From Bathymodiolus brooksi (lineage: Eukaryota; Mollusca; Bivalvia; Mytilida; Modiolidae), in the NCBI GenBank assembly GCA_963680875.1, contig OY804579.1, forward strand, positions 37,904,397 to 37,968,396: 64,000 nucleotides of DNA. The letters run 5' to 3'. Below the pieces are notes generated by a model, which was given only the letters and a program-made list of their open reading frames with translations, had not been told where the DNA came from and did not search any database. Every line of letters begins with the position of its first letter. Position 1 is the stretch's first letter. This document shows, piece by piece, positions 23,301 through 33,479 of the stretch. The position numbers and the translations under genes were made by a program.

Positions 23301-26300
23301 CTTTTCCCGGTTAAAAATGTTATCGTATTTGCAAAGAAAGTATATCATTAATTAGTTAGCCAGCAAATATGTATGTCTGTTTATATTATGTCTTGATTAT
23401 ATCCATTAAGCTTGATGTGAGAACTTACTTGTCTTGTCGCCATCATTTTGATTACTATAACATAGCGCCGGTAGATCGTCTGAACATAACTTCGATACAA
23501 GTGATAGTGTCCCATTGGAAACACAAGCAGCTACACAGAGTGATTTGCCGTGCGCTAAAATATAAATAAATACATAAATACGTGATATATATATAGTCGG
23601 TGAGAAATTAAACGCGGAATATTAAAGTAGTGCGATGTAATAGTAATCAGTCGCCATTCAGAGTAAGTAGACAACTCAACAGATACACAACGTCATTTCA
23701 AGATCAAATTTTTTTTATACATCACCAAAACGTTGTTTCAAACGTTATTTTAACGTTGAAATGACGTTTGTTCTGTACCTGCTGGCAATAACTAGCAGAT
23801 GGCTGTATACGGTAGTATGGGTAAATAAATAAAGAAGTGTAAGATTTATTTATTTGATTAATGGTAATCCTTTACAACATAGATCTATATAGCTGCTGTA
23901 TTGAAACGAAATGTATATAATCAGACCAGTACTAGACAGAGAGACTTTTTTTTGGTAAATTGCAATCCAAATTTCTATTAATGCAAACCTTTTTATATCG
24001 CGAATGTTACCCTTTGTTACTTCATTTTCAAACATAAGCAAAAAAAATCCTAAAAAATATTATGTTCGTTAGCAATGTTACTGTTTGATATTTTATGATA
24101 CCACAAGAAAACGATTGCAAAATACGAAAGAGGTAATCAAAAGCCGTAAATTGAAGGACAATATAATGAATAAATGAAGAAGAACAAAAAAGACAAGCAA
24201 TGCTCTGTCAGATACTAAACAGAGCACTAAAGATTGAGCAACACGAACCCCACATACAACCGAGGTTATGGGAGAAATGGCAAAATCTTTATGGATGTTC
24301 AACCTAAATCAATGTAGAGCGAAGCATTAAAACAAAATAGACCCACTTTACATTTTTGTGTGTGTGTTGTCATATTATGTGTATTTACGTTCTGACTTCT
24401 GTGTTGTGATGTCCGTTACGATTTCCTCATAAAAACGATGTTCGGTTCGTTTTTACCTTCAGTTGTTTGTCTTGCTTGTGTTGGTTTGCGCATAGCGGTG
24501 TCCAACGCATATTGTGTTGTGTTTTTGCTTTGTTTTTCTTCGTCTTGTGTGCCCTGTGTTGCCAGTTTCTCTAGATTGTCCATTTTTGATTGCACCTTCA
24601 CTATTCTCTAACGTTTATTTAATATATGGAATTTTTTATTGCTATGTCTAACCTTTGTTTACCGAGTTTGGCAAAATGAATTCATTGAACAATCATAGTG
24701 TAATGTTAGTTCACAATTTGTATGTAGTTAGACAAACGTTAGAGAAAACCGAAGGGTAATCAAGAATGACAATTCAGAGACACTGACAACGCATGGCACA
24801 TAGAAACAGAACGAAGATAAACAAAGCAAAAAACGGGAACACAGAAAACTAAAACTGTGAGCAACACAGACCCATGAAAACAACGGAAGTACACCCAGGT
24901 GCTCGCGAAGGATAAACAGTTTATGTTTCTTATAAGACACCATTGTATCTTTCATCACAATATCATGAAACATTTTTACTTTAATCTTTTAAGATTATGT
25001 CATGAATTATTAAGAGCTATTAATGTTTTTTCCCTATTTACCTGTACCCCAATAAATTCGTGTTCTTCTGAAGAAAGAAACCCAATACGTTCTTCCATCT
25101 TTATATTTCTTGACATATGTTTCCTTGCCGTTTTGTAGTAAGTCTTGTCCATCGTCTCTACATCTTTGATATGCTTCATACCATGATAAAATACTGCTAT
25201 TGTAGCTCATTGTGGTGCTACCTACAAAATGTCAATGGGAGATAACAGAAGAAAATTAGTGAATGATGCCAAATTATCAAGAACAGTTTAAACAGGGATG
25301 GTCAACAATTCCACCAATATCAACAAAATGAACAATCATCTCTCACCTCAATTCATTGTACATAAATCAGACCATGACATTAAACGTTTGATATTCAGGT
25401 CTTGGCTTCTGATAGACAGGCACAAAAATGTAGTGGAGTTAAACTGGTTAAATGCTCTTTTAGAAAAATGTCTCTTGTGACAGAAATAAGACATTGTAAC
25501 AGCTTATGTTTCTATATAGACCACTACTAAATCCGAAATCACCAAGATTCATGGGATCAAGTTGCTAAGAGGCAGACTTCTTATATGCGTGGGTTCTCGC
25601 TGTAATACCTATCCCAAGTGTTAATAATTGCAGAGACCTATCCAGGACCATAGGAACCACTCCTAAATATGGTGGACATGATGTTTGGTGTGTTGTCTTG
25701 ATATATTATGATGTAGTGTATTAGTTATGATTGAAAATCTACAACAACTACTCGAATAAATTTATTATATACAAACAAGAATGCTAAGATTTGCATTATA
25801 AAAGTCAAAGTGCTTTGTACACTACCCATTGAAATATAAGTATTGATAATGACATAAATAAGGAAATATGATATGAATCTGAATTTACAATTATAAATTT
25901 CCTGTACCATCAATGATTTTCTAAAATGTATTTCCTTTTCAGCTGTTGTGTTGACATACTTCTATTCATTGAAATGTAATATAATCATGATATATATCTT
26001 GTGATATTATTTTCCATAAAAAGTCATGCAACTTTACATAACAGAACATACATTTATTTTTTCATTTACAATTTTGAGAAAAAGGGGCATACAAAATAAA
26101 CGCCACCTATATGCTTCTTTGGTGATAGCAACTGTAGGTATTGTTCACTAAATACAGCAAAAACAAATAACAGGATATCTGTTGTGTATGTGTATGTAGA
26201 AAGAAAAGATATTGATGTAAATAAATTATTCAATAATGAGCATAACCCATACCATACAATGAGTGTTAAATGACATATATCCTGCATTTGAGCAGTACTT

Positions 26301-29300
26301 GTATCGATAAACTATAAAGCTTTATCGGTTCTTGTATTGTTTGACGAATACAATTTTATATCCCAGATGCAGTAAAATTAATTGAAAATAAAAGATAAAT
26401 ACTATCAGAAACACCTAAGATCAAACTTGCCATCTTAATTAATTATAATTAGTAATTAAATGCATCATTGAATAGCTGAAATGAAATGAAATGTAAGGGT
26501 TGTGTGTCTACAATGTAGCCATGATAACCGTCCAATAAATGGATAACAATTCTTAGATCACTGGTATTTCATCATTACTATTACCTTTACACAATAAGAT
26601 CGAAGCATGAGGTCAATTTTTACTCAACAAAACGTTTGAATATACCAAAGAGGTCTTCAGAAGCCATAAATCGAAAGACAGACAAGAGAAAAAGGACAAT
26701 CAACTCAGAAATGTCAAGCAGCAAAAATAAAAATCTTAAGCAACCAATGCACACACAACTTTTTTTATAATTTAGTTAAGGGTGATACCCTCCGATTATT
26801 TAAGTGATGGTCTACCAGACAAACAACTACAATTTACGAAATGCAAATAAGTTCACTATTCCCCTGTGTCGTCTAACCCTACATCAAAATTCAAAATTCA
26901 TTTTTTCCAGCCACTATTCATCTCTGGAATAATTTACCCCAATATATCAAAGATTCACCTACTAAAATCTAGATTAAAGACTTAGTACAGCAATCCAGTA
27001 AAACCTCATCAATATTTTTCGCTTGGCTCACGTCTGGCAAGTATTCTACACACACGTTTAAGGCAAAATTGTATTGTACAATTTGGTCCATAACATTTTT
27101 AATGGAACTTTTGCATTGTGAATACTTCATTGTGAAAGTTGTATGGAGTGCTAAATATTTAAGAACATTATGAACAACATAAAAACATACCTCTAGCACA
27201 AATAAAGCTGTAGTTTCTTTCCTCAGAGCAACTTTCCAGTTTATATACCCCAAAAGATTCATTAATATCTTCAAAAACAACATATCTGTACGTACCACAT
27301 AAATCATCTTCTTCATGAAATACTGGAATAATAAACAATAATGGCAGCAGCCTGTCAAAAGTGGCTGGTGTCGATTAAGAATTTTCTGCAATCCCATAAA
27401 TCATGTTGTCTGGAAATCATTTGGTAGCGCATCATTAAATTTGTTCACGAAAAAAACCCCAACTAATTTGTTTACATTTTTGTTCATTTTCATTGGAAGC
27501 CTTCTCTTTATATATACATTACCCATTGACATTTTTTCTGATTGACTTATTATTATTATTGATACAGTGTCTAATGTCTGTGCTATTTTCTTACCTTGAA
27601 GCTTTGATAATAGATGCCGTCGATGTGTCATGGAAAGAACAATGTTTTTTCCCATTTGCATAATAATTTGTGTTCCGTTCCTCCATTTAACTCTATATCA
27701 TATTTATTTATTATACTTTATGCAAATTTCTTGGCTAATCCATTAAATGCATTGGTTAGAGCCATGTGGTATTTTTCAATAATTTGAGAAAACACCTCCT
27801 TTCTTACCAACGGTTGGTATTGTACGCACAGCAACGACAATACCACCTGTTCCAACCGACATTTACTGATTAATATACTTCCGTTAAATTTTGTCAGACG
27901 ACAAACAAAATGTTATTGTTCTGTCGAAACTTGTGGCTATTGTGGATATAAATGAAGAAAACATTAAACATCTCCTCGCCAAGAAGGACAGAAAAGAAAC
28001 AAAACGTCGGGTTACTGGTAGTGTGAAAATATTTCAAATCATATTTGCAACGTAGATTACAACTATGATACAGTCAGAAGGTGTATAACATTTGAAATGA
28101 ACATTTCCACGTTGATATAGCTGTTAAAATTTGTTGTTCTATTGTTCTGTTAATTAAAGTGTTGTATTTATTGATAATATACCGATATTATTTGATTAAG
28201 AATTTTAAAAAAGGCATTCAGTATAATAAAAAAAAACATGCTGCCTTTAGTTGAGGGTGGTATGGTAGATTACCATACTGAGAAAAAAAATATCACTCTC
28301 TCCCATTACACCCTCTAAAGGCAGTATGTTTATAATAGTATTTAGATCTTCTCTGATATTTGGATCGTAGCCATTCTCACCTGTTTATTTTATCACATTA
28401 TAATACTTTATGTAGCAATAGCATAATTCAAGCACCCATTGAATATATATGAGTGTATTTCCATGTACTTTTGCCGATTTTGTGATAATAATCTCACATT
28501 GTTGTTAGAATATTATTACATGAAATTATATACTGTTATCCTAATTACCTATCTTTATTGAATAGCACAATTTTAGCCTCAAACGGGTTGTTGGCATACA
28601 ACACAACGCAATGCAATACAAATATACAATTAATATTACGATTCAATAGAAAAGGCCACAGCAAATACATATAAATAATTCACCATATAGTACAAATTAA
28701 TATGAACACAATTTGTATGCGGATGTTGGGTCCACTTTCCTAAGTGGCCAACACTGGATTTAATTTCTATTTGACTAACCTCTACGGTAAACAACACAAC
28801 CTTGTTGTTTACAGAGAACCTTTTCATCTTGATCACAGCTTTCTGTTTGTATCAGGGATCCGTCTGTTTGATTACTATTGTCGCAATTGCAAGACGTCTT
28901 CTGAAGTAAATTGCATAAAGTAAAAGAACAATTATGTACAGAATTTAGAGGAATTTATTTTCATTAATGTATATACAGTAAACGCTCGTACTGTCAATGT
29001 CGAACGCACTGGTCATTTTACTTCGACTTCTCAGAGTATTCAAGTTATCTCTTTTAATAAAAAAAACCGTTGATATCAAATTTAGTGCGCATAGCGTGTT
29101 TCTGGAATAACCTTTATCAGGTACGCTCGAAGCCAACATATTTAAATTATTCTCAAAGCTACTATAATCAGACCAAATATAATGTTCAAGTTATCCAGGA
29201 AAATGACTTATCCAACTTCGAGACAACGATGTTCGTATGTAGGCTATGCATTAGAATTATCTTAGAAAGCTTGATATTGAAAATTGTATATTAAATTAAA

Positions 29301-32300
29301 TTAAGAAACAAAGTAAAATGAAGAAAACACTGCTCAACTTACTCCTTGGTTAAAATATCTATAACTCCGGCATTGATAGTTGCATTCATCCAGACTAATG
29401 TCATCATTATTTGACGTGCATTCCTTTTTAATACCTTTACCAAAATATAAATGTAAATAATTAACTACATGCTGTTAAATTAGCGATCATTGTAAAAATA
29501 AAATAAGAAACAAAGAAAAGGTGTGGAATTCTAAACCTTTGATAGAAAGGAAAATAATTACTCTTTTATTATATGTCCGGTGTCATAATTACAACAAAGC
29601 TAATTTTCTTTCCATGCACTATTTATATTCGCGCAATGGTATATTATATACACCTTGCAAAATTTCATTCGTTTAAGAAAAAGTCAACTGGTCATACATA
29701 TGAAGTCGTTTACTAATTTAGTTTATATTTTGTTTGTTTGTGAAAATAGCAGAGAAGATATGACAATTTGATGTATTTACAACTTATTATTCATGTTATA
29801 TAATGATAATCTTAATTTCTTTTTTTCTAGTCTCTTTTACGTCCGTTTCCCCTAATCACCATTCCTAACCCTTTTCATTTGTTTATGTAATCATGTACGA
29901 TTTTGGCTGTCCTGTTTAGGCCTGTTGCGTTTTATTTCTCCCAAAACTTTAAATTATTTGGCTTTCCAATCTTTCAATTTTGAGCATACCTGATGAAGGT
30001 TATCCCAGAAACGCCTCGCCGCACTAAATTGGATATCTACGTTTTTTTTTATTAGAAATAAGGGGAAACAACCACAAATCGTTGGATATATATATATATA
30101 AGATACTCGTCAATATGTCATCTAACTTACCAATAGGGTTGATATTCCTTTTAAATCCTAGTGTTGCACCAATCCAAAAAAATCCATCGTCTGTAATATT
30201 TAGACGAGTATTGTTTGCCGGATAATCTTGATCAAATTCTGCACCAACCAGATTACAATACTTGGGTATATCTTCATAAGTGGTTGTGACGTTTGTTATA
30301 AATATATCTCCATCTGTAAACATTGTAATTCTTCTTAGACCGGACGATTGCATAATACGTACTACAAAACCTATACAATAGTCAACAATTAAAGTTTGAG
30401 GATACCTAAGGGGCCATCAGAAGCCGTAAATCGAAGGACGACAGCACAATGACCAAAATAACTAGAGGCTCAGTGGGCTGAGCCTGTGTCGCTCACCTTT
30501 CATTCTGCTTTGAGGAAGCTTAATAAAGAACCTTTCATAGGTGCTTCCCACCAATTTTGGGTTCATTTGGCTAAGCATTTTCAAGATGTTTAGAAATCGA
30601 CCAACCAGAAACAAGAATTACTTGTGGCGGCTATGCTTGTTAACGAATCGGGACGAAATGAGCAATCTTTATAGAGGGCCTTCCAAGGATGCTTCCTACC
30701 AAATTTCAGTTCATTTGGCCAAGCGGTTTCAGAGGAGAATTTTTAGAAATCTGCCAATGAGAAACAAGAATGGCCTGTGGCGACCATGTTTGTTAGCGAA
30801 TCGGAACTAAATGAGCAAGCTTTATAGAGGACCTTCCAATGATGCTTCCTACCACATTTCGATTCATTTGGCCAAGCGGTTCCAGAGAAGACTTTTTAGA
30901 AATTAATCAATCAGAAGCAAGAATTCCATGTGGTGGCCATGTTTGTTAACAGATCGGGACGAAATAAGCAAACTTTATAGAGGTCCTGCTATAAATACTT
31001 CCTATCAAAATTCGGTTCATTTAGCCAAACGGTTTCAGAGGAGAAGATTTTTAAAAATCGGCCAATCAGAAACAAAAATTGCCTATGGCGGCCATGTTTT
31101 TAATGGATAGGAACAAAATGAGCAATCTTTAGAGAGGACCTTTCATAGATGCTTCCTACAAAGTTTCACTTCATTTGGTGGAGGGGTTTCAGTGGAGAAT
31201 ATTAAAATGTGAAAAGTTAACCGACGAAAGGCGACGGACGACAGACAACGGACGACAGAGGACGGAAGACGGACACCAAGTGATGGCTAAGGCTCACTTT
31301 GACTTTGGCAAGGTGAGCTGAAAAGGACAAAAGGACAAACAAAATCTACAAAACATTAAACAGAAAACTAAAGATCCAGCTACTCGAATTCACTAACAAT
31401 CGGGGATGTACTCAACAAATAAACAATAACCGTATATTCCTTTCAAATAATTACAGACTGCTAACCACAACAATTTAACCCTTCAAAAACTATAACAGAC
31501 GGTTATTCACTACAATTAATGACACGCACACCATTACAGACTGCTAACCACTACCAGTTAGTATTTTCCACATTACAACAGACTGCGAACCACTACCAGT
31601 TAGTACTTTCAACACTACCACAGACTGTTAGCCACTACCAGTTAGTACTTTCCACATTACAACAGACTGTTAGCCACTACCCGTTAGTACTTTCCACTTT
31701 ACAACAGACTGATAACCACTACCAGTTTGTACTTTCCACACTACAACAGACTGCTAACCACTACCAGTTTGTACTTTCCACACTACAATAGACTGTTAAC
31801 CACTGCCAGTTAATACTTTCTACTCTACAACAGACTGTTAACCACTGCCAGTTAATACTTTCCACTCTACAACAGACTACTAACCACTATCAGTTAGTAC
31901 TTTCCACACTACCACAAACTGTTAGCCACTACCAGTTAGTACTTTCCACATTACAACAGAGTGTTAACCACTACCAGTTAGTATTTTCCACTCTATAGCA
32001 GACTGCTAACCACTACCAATTGGTACTTTCCACACTACAACAGACTGTTAGCCACTAACAGTCAGTACTTTCCACACTACAACAGACTGCTAACCACTAC
32101 CAGTTAGCACTTTCCACTCTACAACAGAATTCTCACAACTACCAGTTTGTACTTTCCACACCACAACAGACTGCTAACAACTAACTATACTGTTATATTA
32201 TGAGATGATGTTCATGTCGTTTAGCAGTAACACGACGGGTGTCACATGTGGAGCAGGAACTGCTTACACTTCCGGACCACATGAGTTCACCCGCAATACT

Positions 32301-32728
32301 TAGTGGATTTTCGGATTACTCTTTTGGTATCTTCAAGCTTTTCTTCATTCATTTATTTAAATCCTGCATTCACACACAAGGCGTATGATGTGTAATGGGT
32401 ACAATTTTATGGCGTAAAGTTTGTCGCAGTAACTTGCAGCACGTTAGGGTGTGAATTGACAAGTTTACGATCTATCTGTCTACTTCTTGTGGCTTTCAAA
32501 TGTTATTCATATTTTCATTATTATTTAAACCCTGTCGTTGTGAGGTAGCTGAAAATCAATATTCATATTTCAAAAAATTATTGCACAATTATCTAATATG
32601 GTAGTCGATTCTGTGCAAAAATAGTAAAATATGTTAAAATATATATAGGTCTAACCTTTTAACTCTTTTGAGTATATTCCATGTATCCCAAAGTCAACTA
32701 AAATGAAAAAGAAAATACATTTTCCCAT
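20112..32728 (-). CDS. receptor gene A: signal peptide, WSC-interrupted CTLD, second CTLD, TM helix, phosphotyrosine-type tail (9 exons)
   Basis: Predicted single-pass type I membrane receptor of about 437 residues, assembled from nine exons (listed separately) through GT-AG sites with matching phases; spliced length 1314 nt including stop. Residues: signal peptide within 1-24; first half of CTLD-a about 35-102; WSC-like module about 102-173; second half of CTLD-a 173-216; CTLD-b 217-312; transmembrane helix about 322-344; tail 345-437 with tyrosines 389, 395, 413, 418 and 430. Each CTLD keeps the four usual cysteines, but I see no EPN/QPD or WND sugar-binding motif, so calcium-dependent sugar binding is unlikely. 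Adhesion or recognition with tyrosine-kinase signalling is inferred from the architecture. No internal stop or frameshift is visible, so it is probably functional. Paralogues B and C follow in tandem on the same strand. Confidence 0.8.
20500..20541 (-). other. possible 42-nt cassette exon in gene A intron 8
   Basis: Flanked by a strong acceptor ('TTTATTTTTTTTACAG') and a strong donor (GTACGT). Joined to exon 8 in phase 2 it reads three residues and then a stop, which would give a nearly tail-less receptor. In phase 0 it is open for 14 residues, but that does not fit exon 8. It may be a chance match. Confidence 0.2.
20542..21574. other. gene A intron 8, nothing further recognised
   Basis: AT-rich intron. 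Text near 20785-20830 weakly resembles the 'CTGATGAAGG' dispersed repeat. Confidence 0.5.
21575..21790 (+). repeat. 'GTGGAGCAGGAACTGC'-family repeat in gene A intron 8
   Basis: Plus copy: 'GCCACTAAAGGAGCAGGAGC', 'GGTTCATGTTACTCGATCTT', 'TGATTTACTGATTCTGATTA', 'CCCCTTTGGCATCTTC'. Confidence 0.75.
21918..22005 (-). CDS. gene A exon 8: transmembrane helix
   Basis: Acceptor 'TTTCATTTTAG', donor GTGAGT; phase 1 in, phase 2 out. It encodes 28 residues including an uncharged helix ('[20 protein letters not shown]') followed by 'VKYNR'. Small residues (GVGCG) could support helix packing. B and C have a different sequence here but the same exon phases and a 'K-x-Y-R' end. Confidence 0.85.
22985..23225 (-). 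repeat. 'GTGGAGCAGGAACTGC'-family repeat in gene A intron 7
   Basis: Minus copy with 'AAAAGGACAACAGGACAAAC', 'CACGAATCCCACTAAAACCG' and 'AGCAGTTCCTCTTCCACTAG'. Confidence 0.75.
23429..23554 (-). CDS. gene A exon 7: CTLD-b second half
   Basis: Acceptor 'ATATTTTAG', donor GTAAGT; phase 1 to phase 1. Its 41 complete codons include '[20 protein letters not shown]' and 'LPALCY', giving the third-strand cysteine, the penultimate cysteine and the final cysteine of a CTLD. One extra cysteine (VAAC) is unpaired in the usual scheme. There is no WND-type calcium site. Confidence 0.85.
24100..24275 (-). repeat. 'GTGGAGCAGGAACTGC'-family repeat, diverged
   Basis: Minus copy in gene A intron 6: 'ACGAAAGAGGTAATCAAAAG', 'ACAAAAAAGACAAGCAATGC', 'CACGAACCCCACATACAACC'. 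Confidence 0.6.
24400..24965. repeat. inverted pair of a related repeat in gene A intron 6
   Basis: A plus-orientation block (about 24400-24630, 'GGTGTCCAACGCATATTGTG') and a minus-orientation block (about 24735-24965, 'AACGTTAGAGAAAACCGAAG') flank a short centre. The same pair recurs in gene B (about 43500-44010) and gene C (about 58860-59345), so it predates the duplications. Confidence 0.6.
25042..25221 (-). CDS. gene A exon 6: CTLD-b first half
   Basis: Acceptor 'ACATTTTGTAG', donor GTAAAT; 180 nt, phase 1 to phase 1. It encodes '[19 protein letters not shown]' (helix 1 and the first CTLD cysteine) and '[16 protein letters not shown]', which matches the 'WIG' strand region of CTLDs. The exon is intact here and in gene C, but frameshifted in gene B. 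Confidence 0.85.
25230..26795. other. gene A intron 5, lower half
   Basis: No further exon found. About 25490-26120 is present in gene C (from about 59865) but missing from gene B. A diverged 'GTGGAGCAGGAACTGC'-family fragment lies at 26630-26760 (minus). Confidence 0.5.
26860..26995 (+). pseudogene. LINE ORF C-terminal remnant
   Basis: Plus-strand text reads '[20 protein letters not shown]', matching the 'WNNLP..I' ending common to LINE ORF2 proteins. Flanks are decayed. The paralogous copy in gene B lies at about 45290-45380, so the insertion predates the duplication. Confidence 0.5.
27191..27322 (-). CDS. gene A exon 5: CTLD-a second half
   Basis: Acceptor 'TTTATTATTCCAG', donor GTATGT; phase 1 to phase 1, 43 complete codons. 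It reads '[20 protein letters not shown]', then '[18 protein letters not shown]'. The 'LCGTY', 'ESC' and 'FIC' cysteines are those expected at the end of a CTLD, which strongly implies a matching first half upstream (exon 2). Confidence 0.85.
28239..28332. mobile_element. short MITE-like inverted-repeat element in gene A intron 4
   Basis: Ends 'CTGCCTTTAGTTGAGGGTG' and 'CACCCTCTAAAGGCAG' are imperfect inverted repeats. The copy in gene B (46647-46741) keeps a longer right arm with 'CCCTCAGCTAAAGGCA'. No target duplication is certain. Confidence 0.5.
28780..28900 (-). CDS. gene A exon 4: WSC-like module, second half
   Basis: Acceptor 'TTTACTTCAG', donor GTTAGT; phase 0 in, phase 1 out, 40 complete codons. 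It reads '[13 protein letters not shown]', '[20 protein letters not shown]'. The 'CxC.N' followed by spaced cysteines and a final 'VVY' fits the second half of a WSC domain ('CYCGN...C...C.....C....VY'). Confidence 0.75.
29025..29120 (-). repeat. dispersed 'CTGATGAAGG' repeat, inverted copy
   Basis: Minus copy reading 'CTGATAAAGG', 'TTCCAGAAACACG', 'GCACTAAATTTGATATC'. Together with the plus copy at 29985-30050 it brackets the exon 3 region in inverted orientation. The same bracket exists in gene B (47460-47530 and 48535-48600). Confidence 0.55.
29343..29434 (-). CDS. gene A exon 3: WSC-like module, first half
   Basis: Acceptor 'ATATTTTGGTAAAG', donor GTAAGT; phase 1 in, phase 0 out, 30 complete codons. 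It reads '[20 protein letters not shown]' then 'RSYRYFNQG', like the WSC pattern 'M(T/S)xExCxxxCxxxGYxYxG'. WSC modules occur in cell-surface sensors and in some invertebrate multidomain receptors. Call by pattern, not by search. Confidence 0.75.
30131..30361 (-). CDS. gene A exon 2: CTLD-a first half
   Basis: Acceptor 'GGTTTTGTAG', donor GTAAGT; 231 nt, phase 1 to phase 1. It encodes '[20 protein letters not shown]' (helix with the first CTLD cysteine) and '[12 protein letters not shown]' (the conserved WIG strand). N-glycosylation sequons NVT, NNT and NIT are present. Gene B's copy differs at 12 of 76 residues. Confidence 0.85.
30395..31420 (-). repeat. 'GTGGAGCAGGAACTGC'-family copy interrupted by another element (gene A intron 1)
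   Basis: The family's 'CAGCACAATGACCAAAA' at about 30450 continues as 'AGGACAAAAGGACAAAC' at about 31323. The intervening 0.86 kb is a different repeat (next entry), so this is a nested insertion. The same nesting occurs at 48945-49950 in gene B. Confidence 0.65.
30461..31322 (+). repeat. nested repeat with four ~150-bp internal units
   Basis: Begins 'AACTAGAGGCTCAGTGGGCT' and ends 'GGCAAGGTGAGCTG'. Internal units near 30588, 30748, 30893 and 31046 share 'AGAAACAAGAAT', 'GCGGCCATGTTTGTTA' and 'GAGCAATCTTTATAGAGG'. Open frames across it are fortuitous. Gene B's copy (49012-49853) has lost part of one unit. Confidence 0.7.
31529..32180 (+). repeat. 42-bp minisatellite, about 16 units (gene A intron 1)
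   Basis: Unit 'CAACAGACTGCTAACCACTA' + 'CCAGTTAGTACTTTCCACAT' + 'TA', 42 bp, so it stays in one reading frame and makes a spurious 14-residue-repeat open frame. The paralogous array in gene B has about 22 units. Confidence 0.9.
32220..32340 (+). repeat. 'GTGGAGCAGGAACTGC'-family repeat, truncated
   Basis: Plus copy 'ACACGACGGGTGTCACATGT', 'GGAGCAGGAACTGCTTACAC', truncated after about 120 bp. The gene B equivalent is at 51048-51145. Confidence 0.65.
32656..32728 (-). CDS. gene A exon 1: start codon and signal peptide
   Basis: ATG at 32726-32728, donor GTTAGA after 32656, phase 1 out. The 24 codons read '[20 protein letters not shown]' then KELK: a lysine, a hydrophobic core and a small-residue region suited to signal peptidase. 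The phase matches exon 2. Gene B has the same exon with one visible residue change in the core, which supports it as coding. Confidence 0.75.
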
Positions 32729-33479
32729 TCTGTCACAATACTTTATTTATGTATAATGACTAATAAATAAATATTTGTTCTTACAGGAAACAATTTTGAA
32801 TCACAGGAAACAATCTCAAAATCCATTAGAGAAAGGACAAATTAATATCCCTGCAAACATACACATGACCAATCACTTTTCCGGCTTGGTGCAGGTACTT
32901 GAATAGACAAGTAGTGGGATTAAACTAATTTTAGGGGCCTAAATTCTCATGCACGTGCGTTCATGCAAATATTTTCCACTTGTCGGTAAAATGCCAACTG
33001 TCATGAATCGTTCAAATTATTTGAATTTGCGATATACATTTGTGTATTACAATTCAATCAAACTCTCAAAATATAAAACAATGTAGCATTAGTAATAGTC
33101 TGTGATACAAGAAGGGGAACTTATGTCTAATTTTCCTAACAAGCGACAATGAAAATGCTTGACATCTCATTGAGTTCATCCTACCTCAATATATTTCAAC
33201 ACATGTTATTCTTCAAACTAACATGGCTGGTCGGATTCCTTGTTGGATGAAATCACAGTACTCTGATAAACAAAACCCTAACATCCTTCAACTTCTACTT
33301 CTACCAAATACTGACTGCCTTCCACATGCTGAGCATTGTGTCAGAGGTTGCACATGACAATTGGAAAAAGTTACAACTGTTAACAGGCTTAATCAATTAG
33401 AACTGGAAAGAAGAGGCGACAGTCTTAAATGTATATATTAGAGAAAACGTTTCTAAGTTGTGAAACGTATGTCTTATCC
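32729..33479. other. 5' flank of gene A
   Basis: Should contain the 5' UTR and promoter of gene A. I see no clear TATA box or initiator that I would assign. It is conserved almost unchanged upstream of gene B (51569-52300). Confidence 0.4.

Noticed and set aside
26066..26287. Conserved minus-strand open frame in intron 5 (also 44503-44718)
   Set aside because: Similarity between the copies comes from the segmental duplication; the frames end differently and no splice pair fits the receptor's phases.
30541..31110. Repeated '[17 protein letters not shown]'-type peptides, also at 49089-49630
   Set aside because: They are translations of the ~150-bp units of the nested repeat; the reading frame breaks between units.
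31519..31791. Open frame with 14-residue repeats
   Set aside because: It is the translation of the 42-bp minisatellite, whose unit is a multiple of three. It lies in an intron of gene A on the opposite strand.
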